From G020353235 sp964569555 (GTDB taxonomy: Bacteria > Chloroflexota > Dehalococcoidia > Dehalococcoidales > JAUYDJ01): a stretch of 41,701 nt of DNA. Made by a program: the position numbers and the translations under genes. This document shows, one piece after another, positions 24,571 through 33,245 of the stretch. Position 1 is the first letter of the stretch; each line of letters begins with the position of its first letter. The notes under the pieces were generated by a model. It saw only the letters and a program-made list of their open reading frames with translations, did not search any database and had not been told where the DNA came from. The stretch spans positions 1 through 41,701 of the forward strand of contig CAZMTT010000005.1 of NCBI GenBank assembly GCA_964569555.1, in the 5' to 3' direction.

Positions 24571-27222
24571 TTATGAGAAATACAGTTTTTCCATAATCTC
24601 CGGCACCTGCCGAAGAGCTTCATCTATCTTGCCTTTATCTTTGCCGCCGGCCTGGGCGATACCAGCCTTGCCCCCGCCGCCGCCCCCGGCGACTTTAGCC
24701 ACCTGATTTACGATATCGCCGGCATTGTATCCCTTGGCCACCAAATCGGGGGTTACTGCCGCCAGGAAAATCGGCTTATTCTCATAGGCCGTACCCAGCA
24801 CCACGATGGCACTGCCCAGCTTCTCCCGGAGCATATCGCTCATCTCCCGCAGTATCTCCATTCGGGTGGGGGGCAACTGGGCGGTCAATACCTTTACCCC
24901 CTTAACTACCTCCGCCTTGGTCAGCAAAGACTCAACTATTTTCTTGGATAGCTCTCTCTCCAGAGCCTGACTGCGCTTTTTCGCCATCTCCAGGGCACCA
25001 GCGGTGCCGGAAACCTTCTCAGCAACATTTTCCAGGGTGGCTTCGGTAACTTGGGCAATCTCCTGCAACTGGGCAAGCGCCTGCCCGATATAATCCTCCG
25101 CTCCCCTCCCCGTTACCGCCTCAATACGCCTCAGCCCGGCACCGATGCTGCTCTCGCTGATAATGTGAAAGAGACCAATCTCGCCGGTGGTCTCCACATG
25201 AGTGCCGCCGCAAAGCTCAGCGCTGATAACCGGCTCGCCAATCTTCATCACCCGCACTTTATCACCGTACTTTTCCTCAAAGAGGGCGATTGCCCCTTCG
25301 GCGAGCGCTTTCTTGTAGGCAAGCTCTTCGTCATATGCCTTGAGGTTCTGGCGAATTTTCTGGTTAACGATATGGTTGACCCTGTCTATTTCTTCTCTGC
25401 TCAGGGCTACCGGGTGGGAAAAGTCAAACCTGAGCCGCTGCGGGGCGACCAGTGAACCCTTCTGCTGGACATGCTCGCCCAGCACCTCGCGCAGGGCGGC
25501 CTGAAGCAGATGGGTGGCAGTATGGTTGCGGGCAATATCACGGCGGCGCTCGCCATCCACCTTGGCAATGGCTTCGTCGCCGGTATTAAAGCTGCCTTCG
25601 GTAACCCTGCCCTGGTGGACAACAATATCGGTGGGAATTCGAGCCGCATTGGCCACGGCAAAGCGAGCCGAACGGCTGGATATCTCGCCGCTGTCGCCTA
25701 CCTGCCCCCCCATCTCGGCATAAAACGGGGTGGAGTCCAGAATCAGGCTGGCTTCCTGCCCCACCCCTACTGAATCCACCGATTTTCCGTCAACCAGGAT
25801 GCCGATAATAATCGCTTTGTGTTCAAGAGTATGATAGCCAACAAAAGACGTTGCCTTTTTAAGTATTGTACCAGTCGCCTTTAGCTCTCCTTTTCCTCTC
25901 AAAGTGACTTCGCCTGTAAGAATTCTTTGGGCGGCTTTGGCTCTCTCCCGCTGCTTCTCCATTTCCTGCTCAAAGCCATCCACATCCACCGTAAAGCCAC
26001 GCTCAGCGGCAATCTCGGCGGTTGAGGCTACCGGGAAACCATAGGTATCATAGAGCTTAAACGCCTTTTTGCCCGAGATTTTACTCTCCCCCTTGCTGGT
26101 AGCCCGGGACATGATATCATCCAATAATTCCAGACCGATGGTGAAGGTCTCGCTAAACCTGGTTTCCTCAGATTCAATGGTCTTGAGAATAAAGTCTTTT
26201 CTCTGTTTCAGCTCGGGGTAAATATGCTTCATCTGCCCGATGGTAACTTTGGCTACCTCGGCCAGAAACGGCTTATCCAGGCCCAATCTGCGCCCGAAGA
26301 ACACCGCCCGCCTTAGCAGCCGGCGCAACACATAGCCCCGCCCCTCGTTGCTGGGGGTGACCCCATCCCCGATGAGAAAGGCTATCCCCCGACCGTGCTC
26401 AGCAATCACCCGCATGGCGTTGCCGATATCGCTGTCTGCCTGGTATTTCTTGCCGGCCAGCTCAGCGATATAATCCAGCAAGGAAACAAAGAGGTCAGTC
26501 TCGTAGACCGAGGTCTTGCCCTGCATTACCGCCGCCGTCCTCTCCAGCCCCATGCCGGTATCAATGTTGGGCCTGGGCAGAGGGGTGCGCTTGCCGGCTA
26601 TATCCTGGTTATACTGCATAAATACCAGGTTCCATATCTCGGAAAAGCGGCCGCACGCACAGTTGGGGGCACAGGACGGCTTGCCGCAGCCGACCGCCTT
26701 CCCGAAGTCATAGTGAATCTCACTGCACGGCCCGCAGGGGCCGGAATCACCGGCCGGTCCCCAGAAGTTATCCTCTTCGCCGAAGCGCAGTATTCTCGAC
26801 TCCGGGATTCCCTGCTTCCGCCAGAGGTGGAAAGCCTCGTCATCATCCAGAAAGATGGTTACCCATAGCCGTTCCGCGGGCAGACCCAGGCGCCGGGTAA
26901 CGAACTCCCATCCCCACTCAACCGCCTCTGGCTTGAAATAATCACCGACACTGAAGTTGCCCAGCATCTCGAAAAAAGTGAGGTGGCTGGAGTCACCCAC
27001 CGCTTCAATATCGGTAGTGCGAAAGCACTTCTGACAGGATGCCAGGCGGGGGTTGGGCGGCACCGCCTGGCCCAGGAAGTAGGGCTTGAACTGCACCATG
27101 CCGGCGGTGGTCAGGAGCAGTGTCGGGTCGCCCTTGGGCACCAGCGATGAGCTGGGAATTACCTTGTGCTTCTTCTCCACAAAAAAGTCGAGAAATGCCG
27201 ACCTGATTTCGTCACTCGTCAT
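24571..27222 (-). CDS. alaS: Alanyl-tRNA synthetase
   Basis: 883 residues, full length. The N-terminal catalytic domain begins MTSDEIRSAFLDFF and carries the class II motifs (KCFRTTDIEAVGDSSHLTFFEMLGNFS). The editing domain has the zinc site H567/H571 (NHTATH) and C671/H675 (CGGTHV). The C-terminal C-Ala domain ends with the glycine-rich GGGGGGKAGIAQ. It is the first gene of alaS-ruvX-tgt and has a strong promoter. Confidence 0.97.
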   Translation of the reverse strand: MTSDEIRSAFLDFFVEKKHKVIPSSSLVPKGDPTLLLTTAGMVQFKPYFLGQAVPPNPRLASCQKCFRTTDIEAVGDSSHLTFFEMLGNFSVGDYFKPEAVEWGWEFVTRRLGLPAERLWVTIFLDDDEAFHLWRKQGIPESRILRFGEEDNFWGPAGDSGPCGPCSEIHYDFGKAVGCGKPSCAPNCACGRFSEIWNLVFMQYNQDIAGKRTPLPRPNIDTGMGLERTAAVMQGKTSVYETDLFVSLLDYIAELAGKKYQADSDIGNAMRVIAEHGRGIAFLIGDGVTPSNEGRGYVLRRLLRRAVFFGRRLGLDKPFLAEVAKVTIGQMKHIYPELKQRKDFILKTIESEETRFSETFTIGLELLDDIMSRATSKGESKISGKKAFKLYDTYGFPVASTAEIAAERGFTVDVDGFEQEMEKQRERAKAAQRILTGEVTLRGKGELKATGTILKKATSFVGYHTLEHKAIIIGILVDGKSVDSVGVGQEASLILDSTPFYAEMGGQVGDSGEISSRSARFAVANAARIPTDIVVHQGRVTEGSFNTGDEAIAKVDGERRRDIARNHTATHLLQAALREVLGEHVQQKGSLVAPQRLRFDFSHPVALSREEIDRVNHIVNQKIRQNLKAYDEELAYKKALAEGAIALFEEKYGDKVRVMKIGEPVISAELCGGTHVETTGEIGLFHIISESSIGAGLRRIEAVTGRGAEDYIGQALAQLQEIAQVTEATLENVAEKVSGTAGALEMAKKRSQALERELSKKIVESLLTKAEVVKGVKVLTAQLPPTRMEILREMSDMLREKLGSAIVVLGTAYENKPIFLAAVTPDLVAKGYNAGDIVNQVAKVAGGGGGGKAGIAQAGGKDKGKIDEALRQVPEIMEKLYFS

Positions 27223-27259
27223 AAGTTGCCTGTCCCGAATAAATAGAAAGTCACCTACG

Positions 27260-27288
27260 ATTTTAGTTTAAGGCAGGCTGGCTGTCAA
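27260..27288 (-). promoter_or_regulatory. Promoter of alaS-ruvX-tgt
   Basis: Minus strand: perfect -35 TTGACA (27283-27288), 17-nt spacer, TAAAAT (27260-27265). Start site near 27253, about 30 nt before the alaS ATG. No T-box leader is possible in such a short stretch. Confidence 0.7.
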
Positions 27289-27314
27289 TGAATAGCCCAG
27301 CCGCCAGAGTAAAA

Positions 27315-28175
27315 CTAGAGGAGCTTGCGCAGGCTTTTGCGGAGCGCCTGGCCAATATCGGGATGCTTCAGCCCAAAAGCAACCGTTGCCTCCAGCCAGC
27401 CGAGGGGCGTGCCGGTATCATACCTCTCCCCCTCAAACTCATAGGCATAAACCAGCTGCTGCTCCAGCAGCCGCTGCAGGGCATCGGTAAGCTGAATCTC
27501 CCGGTTTTTACCGGGACTGGTAACGGCGAGGGCATCAAATATCTGCGGGGTAAGAATATACCGCCCCACCACCCCCAGATTAGAGGGGGCTTTTTCCGGT
27601 GCCGGCTTTTCCACCAAGCTCAATATCTGATATGTGCGCTCCGAGACCTCTTTGGGGGCAATGACGCCATACCTGGGGGCATCCTGGCTGTCAATACGCT
27701 GGACGGCGACAACGCTGGTCTTATACTGCTCGTAAACGGCTATCATCTGCTTCAGCGCCGGCACCCTGCCCTCGATAATGTCATCGGGCAGGAGGACGGC
27801 AAACGGCTCCCCGGCAATAACATCCCGGGCGGACAGGACAGCGTGACCAAGGCCGAGCTGCTCCTTCTGTCTGACATAGCAGACATTAATCAGGCTGGAT
27901 AAATCCTGCAGTTTTTTGAGCAGCCTGGTCTCCCCCTTCTGCTCCAGAAAGTACTCCAGCTCAAAGGAACGGTCAAAGTAATCCTCAATGGCGTTCTTAC
28001 CGAGAGAAGTGACCAGAATAATCTGCTCAATACCAGAGCTGACCGCCTCCTCCACCACATACTGGATTATTGGCTTATTCAGCAGCGGCAGCATCTCCTT
28101 GGGCTGGGACTTGGTAATCGGCAAAAACCGGGTTCCCCAGCCCCCCGCCGTAATCACCGCTTTGCGAATCTTCAT
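27315..28175 (-). CDS. galU: UTP-glucose-1-phosphate uridylyltransferase
   Basis: About 286 residues from the ATG at 28175, which has GGAG 6 nt upstream; GTG 28208 and ATG 28187 are longer options. The nucleotide-binding signature is ITAGGWGTRFLPITKSQPKEMLP, followed by LNKPIIQYVVEEA and LPDDII; the C-terminal segment RYDTGTPLGWLEA is typical of GalU. It makes UDP-glucose, the donor for trehalose-6-phosphate synthase encoded nearby, as well as for cell-surface glycans. It is divergent from otsB. Confidence 0.95.
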   Translation of the reverse strand: MKIRKAVITAGGWGTRFLPITKSQPKEMLPLLNKPIIQYVVEEAVSSGIEQIILVTSLGKNAIEDYFDRSFELEYFLEQKGETRLLKKLQDLSSLINVCYVRQKEQLGLGHAVLSARDVIAGEPFAVLLPDDIIEGRVPALKQMIAVYEQYKTSVVAVQRIDSQDAPRYGVIAPKEVSERTYQILSLVEKPAPEKAPSNLGVVGRYILTPQIFDALAVTSPGKNREIQLTDALQRLLEQQLVYAYEFEGERYDTGTPLGWLEATVAFGLKHPDIGQALRKSLRKLL

Positions 28176-28212
28176 CCCTGTCTCCATATCTTGAGTTAAA
28201 TTGGGCACCTAA

Positions 28213-28241
28213 ATATTACTTTATCGCCGCCAATTTGTCGA
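28213..28241 (-). promoter_or_regulatory. Candidate promoter of galU
   Basis: Minus strand: TCGACA (28236-28241), 17-nt spacer, TAATAT (28213-28218). Start near 28206, leader about 30 nt to the chosen ATG. Confidence 0.45.
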
Positions 28242-28249
28242 GCCTTCGG

Positions 28250-28278
28250 TTGACGCTGGCCCAGCGCCCTGTTACATT
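28250..28278 (+). promoter_or_regulatory. Candidate promoter of otsB, predicts a leaderless mRNA
   Basis: Plus strand: TTGACG (28250-28255), 17-nt spacer, TACATT (28273-28278). A start 7 nt after the -10 falls on the GTG start codon at 28285. Confidence 0.45.
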
Positions 28279-28284
28279 TAGCCT

Positions 28285-29094
28285 GTGGCTTACCTTTTTG
28301 ACAACTTAGACCTGATTAAAAAGGCGCTCGGGCGGAGCCCCTTCGGGCTTATTACCGATGTGGACGGTACCATAAGCCCGACCGCCCCCACCCCGGCGCA
28401 GGCTGAGATCTCCCCACTCTGCCGCCAGTATCTCTCTATACTCAGCGAGAAGCTGGCTCTGGTGGCAGCAATCTCAGGGAGGCCTGCCCTTGAAGCCAAA
28501 AATATGCTCCAGATTGATAGGATGGTCTACATCGGCAATCACGGCCTGGAGCGATGGGCTGAGGGGCATACCGAACTGGTCGATGAGGCCAAAGAATACC
28601 CCAAAGTAATTAAGGCTGCGGTCAAGGAATTGAGCCGCTTGCTCGCCATTGACGGCATCAGCATAGAGGACAAGGGAGCCACCGCTACCATACACTATCG
28701 CCTTTGCCCTGAGCCGGAACTGGCTAAAGCGAAAATCCATGCGGCACTGAAAAGTTTAGCCCCGGCCAGGCACCTGCGCATTATGGAAGGCAAAATGGCG
28801 GTTAATTTGCTTCCCCCGGTAAGCCTGAATAAGGGGACTACGGTGCTGGCCTTAATCCGTGATTATCAATTGCGCGGCGCTATCTATCTCGGGGATGAAT
28901 ACACCGATATCGATGCCTTCCGGGCGATACACAATGTGCCTGGTGATTCGGTTTTTCAGGGTTTTGCCATTGGCGTCACCAGCCCGGAAATGCCGGAAGG
29001 GCTGGCCAGCGAAGCCGATTTTAGTCTGAACGGCGTAGCTGATGTGGAACGCTTCCTCCAGTGGTTATCCCGGAACGTTCCTGAATCAGGGTAA
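28285..29094 (+). CDS. otsB: Trehalose-6-phosphate phosphatase
   Basis: 269 residues, HAD-family phosphatase removing phosphate from trehalose-6-phosphate. Motif I is DVDGTIS (D25, D27), with ISGRPALEA, YIGNHGLERW and the late GDEYTDIDAF motif, all typical of OtsB. The start is GTG at 28285 with no ribosome-binding site; the next in-frame ATG lies beyond motif I. Its last 74 nt overlap the last 74 nt of convergent otsA. Confidence 0.93.
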   Translation: MAYLFDNLDLIKKALGRSPFGLITDVDGTISPTAPTPAQAEISPLCRQYLSILSEKLALVAAISGRPALEAKNMLQIDRMVYIGNHGLERWAEGHTELVDEAKEYPKVIKAAVKELSRLLAIDGISIEDKGATATIHYRLCPEPELAKAKIHAALKSLAPARHLRIMEGKMAVNLLPPVSLNKGTTVLALIRDYQLRGAIYLGDEYTDIDAFRAIHNVPGDSVFQGFAIGVTSPEMPEGLASEADFSLNGVADVERFLQWLSRNVPESG

Positions 29095-30586
29095 CCATAT
29101 CCCCCAGCAGGTTCCGGAGCCAGTTGGTCATATCCTCTTCTTCAATCGCCTGCTTAAGTTCAACGGCCCGCCTTCTCCTCTCGGCAAGGGGCATGGTCAG
29201 TGCGGTATATAAAGCCCGGGTCGTGCCCTCCAGGTCAGTCGGTGTCACCACCAGTGCACTTTGCCCCAGTTGCTCGCAGGCTCCCGCCCCCTCAGATAGT
29301 ATCAGCACACCGTCGCGGCTATTGACGGTGGGGCCCTCTTTGGCGACCAGATTCATACCGTCAATGACCACATTTACCAGCAAAACATCATACAGGCGCA
29401 TGCCGGCAATCGCCTGCACGTAGTTGTTCTCGTAGAATAAATCAATGGGGTGCCAGTTTTCCGTCCGGTATTTATTATTTATCGCCCCGATTATTTCCAG
29501 TGACTCCTCGGCATACCGCTGGTAAGTCTTGATATGGGTCCGGGTAGGCACCAGGAAGGTGATAAATTTTACCTTGCCCCGAAACTGAGGATACCGCTCC
29601 AGCAGGGCATCAAAGGCCCTAAAGCCCCGGATGATATTCTTGCTCGGCTCACACCTATCCACACGAATGATGGTCTGTTCCCCGCAGAGGCGAGACAGCT
29701 TTTCCTCATACTCCTGACACCTGACTGAAGCCACTATCTTCCTGAGGCCCAGAACATCAACCGATGTCGGGTAAGCCTTCACCATGACAACATGGTCATT
29801 TATGGTCACCGTCTGCTGCTTATAATTTATCTCCGCCCCCTCAATGAAGGTATGGCAACACTGCATAAAACTGAGCACATCACGCTGCGTCTGCAAGCCA
29901 ACGATATCGGTGGTGCACAGGCTTTCGTGGATTGCCTGCCGCATAGAAGCGGGCAGTAGCTGCCAGTAGTGTGATGATGGCCACGGTATATGAATGAAGT
30001 GTTGAATTAACACATCCGGCAGCTGCCGACGAATACCGGCACTGGCTAAATAGAGATGATAGTCGTTCAGCATCACTATGGGCGGTGATTCACTCCGTTT
30101 TGCCTCGTCCACCACTGCCCGGGCAAAGGCCTGATTTACCGGGATATAGCCATTCTCCCAGGCATCGTGAACGGCATGGTCAATATTGGGAGTGCGCGGT
30201 GAGTTCCACATATAGTGCTGCAAAAACCAGAGCAGGGGGTTACAGAAGACACCGTAAAACTTATGATACGTATTTCGGGGATTTACCACAAAATGGAGAT
30301 GCAATCCCTCGCCCAGCGGGGCCAGTCTAGCCCCCTCCTCCCTCACCCTTCGCGCCGCCTCCCGGTCCCCCTCACCCATAGCGCTGGCAATCCAGCAAAT
30401 ATCCATATACTTGCTTAGACCGGTCAGGGCGGTGACGACGCCACCGCTACCACGCTGGGCCTGAAGCTGTCCCTCCGGAGAAAACTGATACTCAATCGGT
30501 CCCCGATTGCTGGCTAGAATCAATCGCCGGCGTGACAAGCCTTCACTGCATAATTCTTCTAATCGGGCGGTGCTATTCTTTACCAT
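29021..30586 (-). CDS. otsA: Trehalose-6-phosphate synthase (GT20)
   Basis: 521 residues of glycosyltransferase family 20, joining UDP-glucose and glucose-6-phosphate. Signatures: LILASNRGP at the start, RGSGGVVTAL, NDYHLYL, HFIHIPWPSSHYW and DGMNLVAKE followed by GVLILSEGAGA. The ATG at 30586 has a GGAGG site. The pairing with otsB and galU supports trehalose synthesis, although the related glucosylglycerol-phosphate synthases share these motifs. The N-terminal segment of about 20 residues before the first strand is slightly long. Confidence 0.92.
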   Translation of the reverse strand: MVKNSTARLEELCSEGLSRRRLILASNRGPIEYQFSPEGQLQAQRGSGGVVTALTGLSKYMDICWIASAMGEGDREAARRVREEGARLAPLGEGLHLHFVVNPRNTYHKFYGVFCNPLLWFLQHYMWNSPRTPNIDHAVHDAWENGYIPVNQAFARAVVDEAKRSESPPIVMLNDYHLYLASAGIRRQLPDVLIQHFIHIPWPSSHYWQLLPASMRQAIHESLCTTDIVGLQTQRDVLSFMQCCHTFIEGAEINYKQQTVTINDHVVMVKAYPTSVDVLGLRKIVASVRCQEYEEKLSRLCGEQTIIRVDRCEPSKNIIRGFRAFDALLERYPQFRGKVKFITFLVPTRTHIKTYQRYAEESLEIIGAINNKYRTENWHPIDLFYENNYVQAIAGMRLYDVLLVNVVIDGMNLVAKEGPTVNSRDGVLILSEGAGACEQLGQSALVVTPTDLEGTTRALYTALTMPLAERRRRAVELKQAIEEEDMTNWLRNLLGDMVTLIQERSGITTGGSVPHQLRRSD

Positions 30587-30674
30587 CCCGCCTCCCTGCC
30601 AGTTTCGGCTCTTAAGAGGGGAAGTTAGCGATTTTAAGCGGCTTTATTTGTAACTATACTGAGGTTAGTTTAGA

Positions 30675-30703
30675 AGTCTAACACGCACCAGTGAGCCTGT
30701 CAA
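30675..30703 (-). promoter_or_regulatory. Promoter of otsA
   Basis: Minus strand: perfect -35 TTGACA (30698-30703), 17-nt spacer, TAGACT (30675-30680). Start near 30668, leader about 82 nt. It lies in the 133-bp gap after holA, so otsA can be transcribed on its own. Confidence 0.6.
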
Positions 30704-30719
30704 GTTCGGCAGCCTCAGT

Positions 30720-31733
30720 CTAGGCGGATACTTTCCTCGGCTGGCATAGCTCGGCAATCAGAATATTGAGGGCAAGCTCCGCACCATACTTCCCGGTCTT
30801 AATCGACAGGTCGGCCTCCAGCAATTTATGGTAGGCTTCCCGGAGCCGTTCTACGGGATAGCGCTCCGCCTGCGCCAGCGTTTTGCGCAGGGCAAAATCA
30901 GAAGTCAAGCCCAGCCGGCTCTGGATTTCGTCGTTGGTCTTCTTCTGCCTGACCAGCTCCCTTGCCCGCACCATCAGCCGCACCTGCCTGGTGAGCATGA
31001 CCAGAAGATAGGCGGGCATGGCACCCGCCTGCAGTAACTGCTGCAGCGCCTGCTCGGCAACACTGGCTTTAAACTCAAGGATAGCATCAACCATGGTGAA
31101 AACACTGGTCTGCTGGGCATAACTGACCACTCTGGCCACATCCTCGGCCTCAATGCGGCGCCCGGCCGTAAATGAAACCAGCTTGCTGATTTCGCTGGCC
31201 ATATGCCACAGGTTGCTGCCCACTCCTCTGGCTAACAGGTCTCGGGCCGGGGCAGATATACTGCCCCCTTCTTTAGCCACCCGCTGCTCAATCCACTGGC
31301 GTAGCTCGGGCTCTTTCCGTAGCGGGAAAGACCTCACCTCCGCCCCAGCGGAAATTTCCCGCAGGAGAGGGTTACGGCTAGTTGCGCCAGCATCGATTAA
31401 GACCAGTACCGTGCTTTCCGGTAGCTTATGAATACAGTCAGCGATTGACTTATATTGATTGGGCGGCTCCGGCGCCGGTGATGACTTCTTCTTTTTGCCC
31501 GGCTTGCTTTTGGGCTCAAAGCGCTCCAGCAGTCCGTGGACGATAACCAGGCGTTTCTCGGCCAGAAAAGGCATGGTCTCACAGACCGTAGCCAGCTCGT
31601 TCAGGGTTAGCTGCAGGCCATCCAGAATGGTGGTATTGGTTGCCAGCAGGCTCTGGTCGCCGATACCCCGCTTTATCTCCTCCAGCGACTGATTAAGGGA
31701 ATAATCGTCCTCACCCAATAACAGATACAACAA
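30720..31733 (-). CDS. holA: DNA polymerase III delta subunit
   Basis: 337 residues, clamp-loader delta subunit. The N-terminus LYLLLGEDDYSLNQSLEEIK, the central LVLIDAGATSRNPLLREI with RSFPL, and the C-terminal collar domain (YLLVMLTRQVRLM, LREAYHKLLEADLSIKTG) match HolA. A lysine/proline-rich linker (KPGKKKKSSPAPEPP) near 78-92 is an insertion within the AAA-like region. The start is TTG at 31733 with only a weak GAGAG upstream. Confidence 0.93.
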   Translation of the reverse strand: MLYLLLGEDDYSLNQSLEEIKRGIGDQSLLATNTTILDGLQLTLNELATVCETMPFLAEKRLVIVHGLLERFEPKSKPGKKKKSSPAPEPPNQYKSIADCIHKLPESTVLVLIDAGATSRNPLLREISAGAEVRSFPLRKEPELRQWIEQRVAKEGGSISAPARDLLARGVGSNLWHMASEISKLVSFTAGRRIEAEDVARVVSYAQQTSVFTMVDAILEFKASVAEQALQQLLQAGAMPAYLLVMLTRQVRLMVRARELVRQKKTNDEIQSRLGLTSDFALRKTLAQAERYPVERLREAYHKLLEADLSIKTGKYGAELALNILIAELCQPRKVSA

Positions 31734-31825
31734 GGCTGGTTGCTCTCTTCATCTTCTTTACCTTTGCCCCATTTTACCATACCGCCACTCCCGCCCATAA
31801 CCGGGGCTTGATAATCCACCACCTA

Positions 31826-31854
31826 TTGAGGAATAATCCGACAAAGAGTAAAAT
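31826..31854 (+). promoter_or_regulatory. Promoter of the small-protein/ychF-like operon
   Basis: Plus strand: TTGAGG (31826-31831), 17-nt spacer, TAAAAT (31849-31854). Start near 31861, leader about 35 nt with an AAAAGGAG ribosome-binding site. Confidence 0.55.
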
Positions 31855-31895
31855 AAGTCTAAACTCTACCCGGCATTACCAAAAGGAGAGTCAAG

Positions 31896-32129
31896 ATGAC
31901 CGAAAAAACTGACGAAGCCAAAAATGAAGTAAACAAGCTGGTTGGTATTGCCAGTGACCTGGAACTCCCCTCGGATGTAAGAACCAAAGCTACCCAGCGG
32001 CTGGGTAATGTTGGCACCCACGATGCCCTGCTTGCCCTGCTCGGCCTGGCTGCCAAAGAGACGTTATCCAAAGGCGAGAGAGACCTTGCCCTCAAGTACT
32101 CCCGGAAAATAGTAAAGTCTGGTTACTAA
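31896..32129 (+). CDS. Small helical protein of unknown function
   Basis: 77 residues, MTEKTDEAKNEVNKLVG at the start. An excellent AGGAG ribosome-binding site and a promoter precede it. It is predicted to be mostly helical and soluble, with no signal peptide or cysteine. The segment SDVRTKATQRLGNVGTHDALL looks like a single HEAT-like helical hairpin. It lies 10 nt before the YchF-like gene, so the two proteins are made together and may work together. I do not recognise a family. Confidence 0.75.
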   Translation: MTEKTDEAKNEVNKLVGIASDLELPSDVRTKATQRLGNVGTHDALLALLGLAAKETLSKGERDLALKYSRKIVKSGY

Positions 32130-32139
32130 AAGATGACCA

Positions 32140-33243
32140 ATGAGTGTCAGTACTGGCATCATCGGACTGGCTAAAAGCGGCCGCACCACCGTTTTCAATG
32201 CGTTGACCAAAGGGAAGGCGGAGACCGGAAGTTACACCCAGGAAGGCGCCCCCCACATCGGTGTCACCAGAGTCCCGGAACCCCGCCTGAAACAGCTGGT
32301 CGATATGCTTCAACCCCAGAAGATAGTCCCCGCCGAAGTAACCTATGTTGATATCGGTGCTTCCGTCAAGGATTTAGCCAAAGGTAAGACCGGCAGCAGC
32401 CAGTGGCTCACCCAGCTCAGCAATGTTGATGCCCTGATTAATGTCGCCCGAGCCTTTACCGATGAAAGCATACCCCACATTGAAGGCAGCCTGGATGTAA
32501 AACGGGATATCGCCAGCATGAATCTGGAGCTTGCCTTCTCCGACCTGGCCATCATGGAGCGCCGGCTGGAGAGAATAGAAATAGCCCTCAAAAGCGCCAA
32601 ACCACCGGAGCGCCAGCACCTTCTTTCGGAACAGGAAATGTTAGCCAGGCTCAAGGTCAGCCTGGAAAAAGACCTGCCGATTCGGGAGCTGGAGCTAACT
32701 GCCGAGGAAAATAAAACACTGGCTAACTATCAGTTTCTCACCGCCAAGCCGCTACTGAACGTGGTCAATATTGACGAAAACCAGCTATCAGAAGCGGGTC
32801 CTTTAGAGGCGGAACTGGGGGCGGAATACCAGCGACCGAAGTGCCGCCTGATTACCTTCTGCGGCAAGCTGGAAATGGAGCTGACCGAGCTGGAGAATAG
32901 CGAGGCGGAAGAACTGCGGGCCGGCTTCGGCATAACTGAATCGGGCATCGAACGCGTTATCAAGCTCTCCTATGAACTGCTGGGGCTAATCTCGTTTTTC
33001 AGCATCGTTTCCCATGAAGTCAGAGCCTGGTCAATCAGGCAGGGCACCGATGCCCTGAGAGCCGCCGGCAAGATCCACTCCGATATTGAACGGGGCTTTA
33101 TTCGAGCCGAGGTAATCAGCTTTGGCGACCTGGCAAAGTGCGGCAACCTGGCTGAAGCCCGCAAGAAAGGGCTGGTCCGGCTGGAAGGCAAGAACTACAT
33201 CGTCCAGGATGGCGATGTCATCACCTTCCTGTTTAATATCTAG
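32140..33243 (+). CDS. YchF/Obg-like NTPase relative with altered P-loop
   Basis: 367 residues, colinear with YchF: N-terminal G domain, helical coiled-coil insertion (about 130-190, SDLAIMERRLERIE) and C-terminal TGS/DUF933 domain (LISFFSIVSHEVRAW, HSDIERGFIRAEVI). The P-loop reads GLAKSGRTT, with R15 where GxxxxGK[S/T] has lysine; the G3 stretch is YVDIGASVK rather than VDIAGLVKGAS; the NxxE motif survives as NIDE. YchF normally binds ATP and interacts with the ribosome; here NTP hydrolysis is doubtful. It could be a second, diverged copy with a canonical ychF elsewhere. Confidence 0.82.
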   Translation: MSVSTGIIGLAKSGRTTVFNALTKGKAETGSYTQEGAPHIGVTRVPEPRLKQLVDMLQPQKIVPAEVTYVDIGASVKDLAKGKTGSSQWLTQLSNVDALINVARAFTDESIPHIEGSLDVKRDIASMNLELAFSDLAIMERRLERIEIALKSAKPPERQHLLSEQEMLARLKVSLEKDLPIRELELTAEENKTLANYQFLTAKPLLNVVNIDENQLSEAGPLEAELGAEYQRPKCRLITFCGKLEMELTELENSEAEELRAGFGITESGIERVIKLSYELLGLISFFSIVSHEVRAWSIRQGTDALRAAGKIHSDIERGFIRAEVISFGDLAKCGNLAEARKKGLVRLEGKNYIVQDGDVITFLFNI

Positions 33244-33245
33244 CT

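Noticed and set aside
27288..27902. 204-codon open frame antisense to galU
   Set aside because: galU is certain and the antisense product has no family features.
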